Shown here piece by piece: positions 7,149-11,786 of a stretch of DNA of 11,786 nucleotides. Source of the DNA: Clostridia bacterium (GTDB lineage: Bacteria; Bacillota; Clostridia; Lachnospirales; WQUN01); the NCBI GenBank assembly GCA_025997155.1, contig BNUF01000071.1, positions 1 through 11,786 of the forward strand. The letters run 5' to 3'. Under the pieces are notes generated by a model. It searched no databases and had not been told where the DNA came from. It saw nothing but the letters and a program-made list of their open reading frames with translations. Position 1 is the first letter of the stretch, and every line of letters begins with the position of its first letter. The translations under genes were made by a program, and so were the position numbers.

Positions 7149-8177
7149 CTACATTTTAAGTTTCTGCGGGGAGATTAGAACCCCGCCCAAGGTGTCTATG
7201 TGTTCAAGAGCCATTCCCGTCCCGATTGCCACACAGTCAAGCGGGTGTTCCGCAATTTTGGTCGGTATGCCCGTTTCCTTCGTGATAAGCTGGCAAAGCC
7301 CGCGAAGCAGCGCGCCGCCCCCCGTTAACATAATACCCGACTCCATAACGTCCGCCGCCAGTTCGGGCGGGGTTTTCTCAAGGGTGAACTTTATCGCGTC
7401 GATTATTGCCGAAACAGGCTCTTCTATGGCTATCTTAATCTCGGCGGAGGTGATTTTTACGGTTTTCGGAAGTCCCGTCACAAGGTCGCGCCCGCGTATG
7501 TCCATTCGGTCTTTTTCGGACGCGTCATACACCGCCGCGATTGCTATTTTGATTTCCTCCGCCGTGCGTTCGCCGATTGCGAGGGAATATTCTTTTTTGA
7601 TATAGTTGATTATGGAGGAGTCGAGCTCGTCCCCCGCGATTCGGAGGGATTTCGCCGTGACGATTCCGCCGAGAGAAATCACGGCGATTTCGCTTGTGCC
7701 GCCGCCGATATCGACGACCATACTCCCTGTCGGGTCTCCGACGGGGAGTCCCGCGCCGATTGCCGCCGCCATAGGCTCCTCGATTAGGTTGGTGTAGCGT
7801 TCGCCCGACCCCGCCGCGATTGCCGCCTCGATTACGGCGCGTTTCTCGACCTCCGTCACGCCCGACGGCACGCAAACCACTACTTTGGGTTTGGACATAA
7901 ACATACCCTCTTTGAACGCCTTCTTGATAAAATGCCTGAGCATAGCCTGAGTTATCTCAAAATCCGCGATAACGCCGTCCTTGAGAGGGCGTATGGCGAC
8001 AATCTCCCCGGGAGTACGCCCAATCATCTCTTTCGCCTCGTCGCCGACCGCCAAAACCTCTTTTGTACGCATATTGATTGCGACGACGGACGGCTCATTT
8101 ATAATAATCCCCTTATTTTTCACAAACACGAGAGTGTTCGCCGTGCCTAAATCAATTCCCAAATACTTTGAAAACAT
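7149..8177 (-). CDS. mreB: rod shape-determining protein MreB (actin-like ATPase)
   Basis: Cytoplasmic actin homologue that polymerises at the membrane and orients side-wall synthesis. At 342 aa it is full length. Nucleotide-binding motifs are in order: phosphate 1 DLGTANT at 9-15, the EEP motif at 133-135, phosphate 2 DIGGGTS at 156-162, and the adenosine motif TGGGALLRG at 285-293. First gene of the operon. GGAGGG lies 8 bases before the ATG, and a sigma-A-type promoter is visible about 60 bases upstream. Paralogues Mbl and MreBH share these motifs; being followed directly by mreC and mreD favours MreB. Confidence 0.97.
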   Translation of the reverse strand: MFSKYLGIDLGTANTLVFVKNKGIIINEPSVVAINMRTKEVLAVGDEAKEMIGRTPGEIVAIRPLKDGVIADFEITQAMLRHFIKKAFKEGMFMSKPKVVVCVPSGVTEVEKRAVIEAAIAAGSGERYTNLIEEPMAAAIGAGLPVGDPTGSMVVDIGGGTSEIAVISLGGIVTAKSLRIAGDELDSSIINYIKKEYSLAIGERTAEEIKIAIAAVYDASEKDRMDIRGRDLVTGLPKTVKITSAEIKIAIEEPVSAIIDAIKFTLEKTPPELAADVMESGIMLTGGGALLRGLCQLITKETGIPTKIAEHPLDCVAIGTGMALEHIDTLGGVLISPQKLKM

Positions 8178-8237
8178 ACGTTTTTCCCTCCGAATTTATG
8201 TAACCTTCATTTATTGCAATTATTTCCAATATTTAAG

Positions 8238-8266
8238 ATTATAAGACACTACTTAAATTTTAGCAA
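8238..8266 (-). promoter_or_regulatory. sigma-A-type promoter for the mreBCD-mrdA-rapZ operon
   Basis: Read on the minus strand, TTGCTA (8266-8261) lies 17 bases before TATAAT (8243-8238). The -10 is perfect, the -35 matches TTGACA at 4 of 6 positions and the spacer is optimal. The predicted start near 8231 leaves an untranslated leader of about 54 bases with GGAGGG before the mreB ATG. Confidence 0.7.
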
Positions 8267-8271
8267 AATTA

Positions 8272-8300
8272 TCATATTAACGCAAATTTTTTTATAACAT
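8272..8300 (+). promoter_or_regulatory. possible sigma-E-like (sporulation) promoter for the GerS/LolA-like lipoprotein gene
   Basis: TCATATT at 8272-8278 fits the -35 of the mother-cell sporulation factor sigma-E (KMATATT) at all 7 positions. After 14 bases, TATAACAT at 8293-8300 matches the -10 (CATACAMT) at 5 of 8. No good sigma-A pair was found on this strand. Transcription would begin near 8307. The region is very AT-rich, so chance resemblance is a real risk. Confidence 0.25.
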
Positions 8301-8328
8301 AACTTATACAAGTTTAAGTTTGTAACTT
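8301..8328. repeat. AACTT/AAGTT dyad cluster, possible operator
   Basis: Two small inverted repeats lie side by side: AACTT-ATAC-AAGTT (8301-8314) and AAGTT-TGT-AACTT (8316-8328). CAAGTTTAAGTTTG at 8309-8322 between them is itself an imperfect palindrome with a doubled AAGTTT. The cluster lies just before the ribosome site of the lipoprotein gene and upstream of the mreB promoter. The symmetry is seen directly; a regulatory role is inference. Confidence 0.35.
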
Positions 8329-8343
8329 ACTGGAGGGGTCTAT

Positions 8344-8967
8344 ATGGTTAAGAAAATCCTGCTTTTAGTATCTTTTTTATTTTTGCTCACGTCCTGCAAA
8401 ACGCCCGAAGAGCTGTCGGTTTCGGCGTATGAACAGATTCAGCACAACCTCGTCAATATGACGTCCTACCAAGCGGCGGCTAACGTCAAATACATATCGA
8501 ACAAGGGCGACAACACCTACGGCGTTACACAGCAGTGCAGGACGAGCGGACAGTACCGCGTCACGGTAACTTCCCCCGAGGGGGTCGCGGGCAACGTGAC
8601 GGTGTTCGACGGAAAAACGATATCACAGTTCAACCCGAAAGTCGGCGACAGGGTCAGCGTTTCCACCCGCGAACTCTCCGAGCGTTCAGAAATCTTTGTG
8701 ACAAGTTTTGTAAAAAACTACATTTCCTCAAAAGAAGTCTCCGTCACCGCCGCGAATATGGAAAACAGCGTCTGCACAGTTCTCGAGGCGAGTATCCCGG
8801 GCGATAACAAATACCTTGCCACGGAAAAACTTTGGGTCGACAACAGCTCCTTCAAACCCGTCAAAATGGTAATTTATGACACCGCGGGCAGCGAAAGAAT
8901 AGTCGTCACCTTCACGAGTTTCGAGTATAACGTAGAGATAGGCGACGAGGTGTTTAAGGTATCCTAG
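8344..8967 (+). CDS. LolA-fold lipoprotein, germination lipoprotein GerS-like
   Basis: A 207-aa exported lipoprotein. KK at 3-4, a hydrophobic stretch (5-15) and the lipobox LTSC with lipidated Cys18 make a clear type II signal peptide. The mature part has the LolA/LolB-like beta-sheet pattern: QYRVTVTSPEGVAGNVTVFDG at about 70-90, ISQFNP at 93-98, and a C-terminal LWVDNSSFKPVKMVIYD at about 163-179 followed by VVTFTSFEYN. In Firmicutes this superfamily includes GerS, which in C. difficile works with the amidase CwlD to make cortex muramic-delta-lactam. Other members have no known role and are often labelled outer-membrane lipoprotein-sorting protein, although a Gram-positive cell has no Lol route. 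Two more cysteines (65, 144) could form disulfides. GGAGGGG lies 5 bases before the ATG. The gene stands alone, divergent from mreB and convergent with nadC. The fold call is good; GerS function is inference. Confidence 0.75.
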   Translation: MVKKILLLVSFLFLLTSCKTPEELSVSAYEQIQHNLVNMTSYQAAANVKYISNKGDNTYGVTQQCRTSGQYRVTVTSPEGVAGNVTVFDGKTISQFNPKVGDRVSVSTRELSERSEIFVTSFVKNYISSKEVSVTAANMENSVCTVLEASIPGDNKYLATEKLWVDNSSFKPVKMVIYDTAGSERIVVTFTSFEYNVEIGDEVFKVS

Positions 8968-8986
8968 CCTGTATGACGCATAATAA

Positions 8987-9009
8987 AAACGCCGCCCCGT
9001 GCGGCGTTT
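8987..9009 (-). terminator. intrinsic terminator of the nad operon, probably bidirectional
   Basis: A 9-bp perfect GC-rich stem (AAACGCCGC / GCGGCGTTT, loop 8996-9000) lies between convergent nadC and the lipoprotein gene. On the minus strand it is followed at once by TTATTAT, giving a run TTTTTATTAT that starts in the stem, a classic terminator. On the plus strand the T-rich stretch comes only about 11 bases later, so termination of the lipoprotein transcript may be weaker. Confidence 0.85.
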
Positions 9010-9030
9010 CGTTGTCAGGTTTTATTTTTG

Positions 9031-9876
9031 TCAGTTGGCTAAAAACTCAATTTTGTGGAGATTTTTTAAGGATAAGTCCAGAACGCCCGCCGCATATGTG
9101 AGTGTGCCGCTTGAAACATAGTCGACGCCTATATCCGCGATTTCGCGCAGGCGTTCTTTTGTTATGTTGCCCGAACATTCCGTGATTGCGCGTCCTCCGA
9201 TTATTGCGACGGCTTGGCGCATAGTTTTTATGTCCATATTGTCGAGCATAATTATGTCGGCTTTCGCCTTCAACGCTTCCTCGACCATTTCCATTGTTTC
9301 TGTTTCGACTTCGATTTTCACGGTGAAAGAGGCGGATTTACGCGCCTGTGCCACGGCGGCGGTTATGCTCCCGAATGCCGAAATATGGTTATCTTTTAAC
9401 ATTATGGCACTTGACAGATTATACCTGTGGTTCACTCCGCCGCCGACTTTCACGGCGTATTTTTCAAAAATCCGCATATTCGGGGTAGTCTTTCTCGTGT
9501 CGGTAATCTTTGTTTTTGTGCCTTGCAATATTTCGGCGTACTCGCGTGTAAGTGTGGCAATCCCCGACATATGCCCCAGGAAATTAAGCGCGGTGCGTTC
9601 CCCGGACAGGATTTTCGGCATATCTCCCGAAATTCTGCCGACTAGCGTTCCCGCCGTCACCGCGTCACCGTCCTTGAAGCGCGTGTCAAATTTTGCCGTA
9701 TTGTCAAGCAAAGTAAAAACGCGCTCGAACACGGGAAGCCCCGCCAAAACGCCATTTTGTTTGGCGAAAAGTTCCGCCGTGCCGCGTTCGCTTTTGATAA
9801 GCTCGGCTGAAATGTCCCAGCTCGTTATGTCCTCGCGCAAGGCGGATAATATAAGGGGTTCCATATTAAGCATCAT
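9031..9876 (-). CDS. nadC: nicotinate-nucleotide pyrophosphorylase (quinolinate phosphoribosyltransferase)
   Basis: Converts quinolinate and PRPP to nicotinate mononucleotide, CO2 and pyrophosphate, the third step of de novo NAD synthesis. At 281 aa it is a typical length. Residues about 1-105 form the N-terminal alpha/beta domain, and the rest an open alpha/beta barrel. Visible active-site motifs: GERTALNFLGHMSGIAT at 92-108, DTRKTTP at 126-132, EKYAVKVGGGVNHRYNLS at 138-155 (Lys139, His150, Arg151), KDNH at 161-164 (Lys161), EVE at 189-191 and MLDNM at 210-214. The ATG overlaps the nadB stop (ATGA), with GAGG in the end of nadB 10 bases upstream. A second ATG follows directly and a third three codons later (MEPL), so the exact start is uncertain by up to four residues. 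Last gene of the operon. Confidence 0.95.
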   Translation of the reverse strand: MMLNMEPLILSALREDITSWDISAELIKSERGTAELFAKQNGVLAGLPVFERVFTLLDNTAKFDTRFKDGDAVTAGTLVGRISGDMPKILSGERTALNFLGHMSGIATLTREYAEILQGTKTKITDTRKTTPNMRIFEKYAVKVGGGVNHRYNLSSAIMLKDNHISAFGSITAAVAQARKSASFTVKIEVETETMEMVEEALKAKADIIMLDNMDIKTMRQAVAIIGGRAITECSGNITKERLREIADIGVDYVSSGTLTYAAGVLDLSLKNLHKIEFLAN

Positions 9877-11141
9877 AGAAAAAGCGCCTCATTGGGGTTG
9901 ATTTGCGACGTGAAAAGGTGTCTGTGTTTTTTCAGGAAGTCGCCGCCGTATACCGAAAGGTCAACCTCGGTTTTTTCAAAATTTTCAAGTTTCGCCGAAA
10001 GGCGGTGTGCCGCGTTTTTCGCGAATACCAACGCCTCAAGCAAGGAGTTGCTGGCAAGGCGGTTTTTTCCGTGAACCCCGTTGCAGGCGGTTTCCCCGAC
10101 AGCGTACAGATTTCGCATACTCGTCTGTCCTTGCAGGTCCGCCAAAACGCCGCCCATAAAATAATGCTGAGCGGGAGCTACCGGGATAGGGACTTTTGTG
10201 AGGTCAAACCCCTGTTCCTCACAATGTTTACAAATATACGGAAAATGCCGCAAAAGTTCGTTTTTGTCGATTTTTTCCGCCGACAAGTATATATATTCGG
10301 AATTGTCCGATTTCATCTGTTCCGCGATTTTCAAAGAAAGAACGTCACGCGGAAGAAGTTCGTTTACAAAACGGTTGCCCCTCAAGTCGAGAAGGATTGC
10401 GCCCTCTCCGCGCAAGGACTCCGAAATAAGGAATTTGCGTCCCTCTTTCGGGGTATACAAAGTGGTAGGGTGAATCTGTATATACGAAACGTCGCGCAAT
10501 TTTATATTATGGATTAGAGACAAAACGACCGCGTCGCCTGTCAAATGCTCGAAATTCGTCGAGTTCCTGAAAAGCCCGCCGACTCCGCCCGTCGCCCACA
10601 CTACCGCCTTTGAAAAAAGCGCGTGAAACCCCGACTTGTCTGATACAACCACGCCGTTACAGGCGTTTGCTTTATGTATAATATCTATCATAGACATATA
10701 TGGAAACATTTGTATATTCCGCCTTGTTTTGGCGGTCTCCAAAAGTTTCGACGTGATTTCTTTGCCCGTGCTGTCGCCGTGGTACATAATCCTGTTGTGT
10801 GAGTGCGCGCCCTCGCGGGTATAGGAAAAGCCCTTGTCCGTCTTTTCAAAGTCAACGCCCGCGTCAAGCAAGTCCTTAATTATCCGCGTAGACGCGTTTA
10901 TCATCTCCGACACCGCGTCGGGGTCGTTCTCGAAATGCCCCGCCTTCATCGTGTCCTCATAAAAAGGCTCATAGTCGTCGGGGGTTCTAAGCGTGGAAAT
11001 CCCTCCCTGCGCCAGAAAAGAATCGTTATCGCAAAGTCCTTCCTTGCAGAGCATAGCGACCGACAAACACTCAGGCAGGTTCAACGCGCAAAACAGCCCC
11101 GCCGCGCCTGTGCCGACGATAATCACATCATAACTTGTCAT
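9873..11141 (-). CDS. nadB: L-aspartate oxidase (short, clostridial-type)
   Basis: FAD enzyme that oxidises L-aspartate to iminoaspartate for quinolinate synthase. The Rossmann FAD motif is VIIVGTGAAGLFCALNL at 6-22, followed by FLAQGGIST (42-50). HSHNRIMYHGDSTGKEI (113-129) and ATGGVGGLF (183-191) follow. Active-site residues of the fumarate reductase/succinate dehydrogenase family are visible: His224 in IHPTT, the ESLRGEG segment (241-247), Arg265 in PRDVLS, His326 in AQHYFMGG and Arg361 in KNRLASNSLLEAL. At 422 aa it lacks most of the C-terminal helical region present in the 540-aa E. coli enzyme, but every FAD and substrate motif is kept, as is common in anaerobic clostridia. Oxygen is then unlikely to be the electron acceptor; fumarate is known for E. 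coli NadB. ATG with GAGG 7 bases upstream, two bases after the nadA stop. Confidence 0.95.
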   Translation of the reverse strand: MTSYDVIIVGTGAAGLFCALNLPECLSVAMLCKEGLCDNDSFLAQGGISTLRTPDDYEPFYEDTMKAGHFENDPDAVSEMINASTRIIKDLLDAGVDFEKTDKGFSYTREGAHSHNRIMYHGDSTGKEITSKLLETAKTRRNIQMFPYMSMIDIIHKANACNGVVVSDKSGFHALFSKAVVWATGGVGGLFRNSTNFEHLTGDAVVLSLIHNIKLRDVSYIQIHPTTLYTPKEGRKFLISESLRGEGAILLDLRGNRFVNELLPRDVLSLKIAEQMKSDNSEYIYLSAEKIDKNELLRHFPYICKHCEEQGFDLTKVPIPVAPAQHYFMGGVLADLQGQTSMRNLYAVGETACNGVHGKNRLASNSLLEALVFAKNAAHRLSAKLENFEKTEVDLSVYGGDFLKKHRHLFTSQINPNEALFL

Positions 11142-11143
11142 AA

Positions 11144-11786
11144 TTATTCCTCAGCTAACTTATGCATAGCAAGCAAGGGTTTTAACGCCTGTGCCGCAAG
11201 CGATTCGGGGATAATGACTTCGTACTTCTTATTTTCAAGGCAGTCTTTAATTTTCGCGGGGGTGATGAGTTTCATATTATGACAGAATTGTTTATGCCCG
11301 ACAGAATAGAACTTTTTGTCTGGATTTTTTTTGTTAAGTTCGTATAGTATGCCAAGTTCGGTGCAAATTATAAATTCCTTTGCGTCACTTTTTGTCGCGT
11401 AATCTATTATACCAGACGTACTCCCGATATAGTCGGCGAGTTCCAAAACGCCGCCCCTACATTCGGGGTGTGCCAAAACAAGCGCGTGCGGACGCGCCTC
11501 TTTTCCTTTTTCCAGATTTTCCCTTGTTATGCTCGTGTGGACATGACAAAAACCTTCGTTAAAAATAAAGTTTTTCTCGGGGACTTGCTTTGTGATATAC
11601 CGCGCCAGATTCTCGTCGGGAATCATATAGATATTCTTATTCGGCAATTTTTTAATAATTTTAAGCGCGTTTGACGACGTGACGCAAACGTCCGAATGTG
11701 CCTTTGTTTCGGCGGTCGAATTGATATAGCAGACGACCGCCAAATCGTCACAGGTTTTTCTTAGTTCCTCAATTTTAGAGATATCC
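11144..11786 (-). CDS. nadA: quinolinate synthase, C-terminal ~213 residues (5' end beyond window)
   Basis: [4Fe-4S] enzyme that condenses iminoaspartate with dihydroxyacetone phosphate to quinolinate. The frame stays open to the right edge, with 14 codons (ISKIEELRKTCDD...) upstream of the TTG at 11743, so that TTG is not the true start. About 90 N-terminal residues are missing compared with a normal length near 300. Seen in order: VVCYINSTAETKAHSDVCVTSSNA (as two blocks, YINSTAETKA then VTSSNA), IPDENLARY, GFCHVH, AHPECRGGVLELADYIGSTS, and KQFCHNMK near the end. By comparison with E. coli NadA (C113, C200, C297), the Cys of GFCHVH and of KQFC are the second and third cluster ligands. The first should lie outside the window. 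The stop is two bases before nadB, so nadA leads the nadABC operon in what is visible. Confidence 0.95.
   Translation of the reverse strand, partial: DISKIEELRKTCDDLAVVCYINSTAETKAHSDVCVTSSNALKIIKKLPNKNIYMIPDENLARYITKQVPEKNFIFNEGFCHVHTSITRENLEKGKEARPHALVLAHPECRGGVLELADYIGSTSGIIDYATKSDAKEFIICTELGILYELNKKNPDKKFYSVGHKQFCHNMKLITPAKIKDCLENKKYEVIIPESLAAQALKPLLAMHKLAEE

Larger units (their letters stand above)
8178..8343. other. divergent intergenic region between mreB and the lipoprotein gene
   Basis: This 166-base stretch is far more AT-rich than the rest of the window and separates two divergent genes. It holds the mreB leader and promoter, a possible plus-strand promoter, and the dyad cluster. 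No small ORF with a ribosome site and no riboswitch-like fold was recognised. Confidence 0.8.

Noticed and set aside
9903..10517. A 204-codon plus-strand frame opposite nadB
   Set aside because: Antisense to an intact NadB with full FAD and active-site motifs; composition is shadow-like.
11144..11743. A complete 199-aa protein starting at the TTG at 11743
   Set aside because: The frame continues upstream without a stop to the window edge with NadA-like residues (ISKIEELRK), and the second and third cluster Cys spacing shows the first ligand lies beyond the edge. It is a truncated nadA, not a small gene.

Overview
The window reads as ordinary chromosome from a low-to-mid GC Firmicute, most likely an anaerobic member of the Clostridia. 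The evidence is the gene set: a YhaM-type exoribonuclease, a GerS/LolA-like lipoprotein, a clostridial-style enlarged PBP2, a short NadB, and consistent AGGAGG-like ribosome binding sites with GTG and TTG starts. Genus cannot be assigned from sequence alone. I see no mobile element, CRISPR array, rRNA or tRNA, and coding density is very high.

Layout. (A) 1-2368, plus strand: the last 32 codons of an unrecognised gene, then a YhaM-family 3'-5' exoribonuclease (OB fold plus HD domain) and an RlmD/RlmCD-type Fe-S 23S rRNA uracil-C5 methyltransferase. The last two overlap by 8 bases, so this is an RNA-metabolism operon. (B) 2355-8177, minus strand: mreB-mreC-mreD-mrdA(PBP2)-rapZ, with gaps of 1-11 bases, read from a good sigma-A-type promoter in front of mreB. 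This is the core of the rod-shape peptidoglycan elongation machine, with the nucleotide-binding RNase adaptor RapZ as its last gene. The ends of rapZ and the methyltransferase gene overlap tail to tail by 14 bases. (C) 8178-8343: the only substantial intergenic region, AT-rich and divergent. It carries the mreB promoter, a possible sporulation-type promoter pointing the other way and a cluster of small dyads. (D) 8344-8967, plus strand: a LolA/GerS-like lipoprotein. (E) 8987-9009: an intrinsic terminator between convergent genes. (F) 9031-11786, minus strand: nadA (5' end cut by the window), nadB and nadC, the complete route from aspartate and dihydroxyacetone phosphate to nicotinate mononucleotide, translationally packed.

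How it fits together. MreB filaments, with MreC and MreD, position PBP2 for side-wall synthesis. RapZ, which in E. coli controls glucosamine-6-phosphate (wall precursor) supply, is encoded in the same transcript. The lipoprotein lies back to back with mreB, and its family has a known member in clostridial spore cortex modification. The nad genes are a separate biosynthetic operon.

I did not find a convincing undescribed system. The points most worth a second look are two perfect DnaA-box 9-mers in tandem inside the methyltransferase gene, the rapZ-elongasome linkage, the roughly 130-residue insertion in PBP2, and the dyads and possible sigma-E promoter in the divergent intergenic region.
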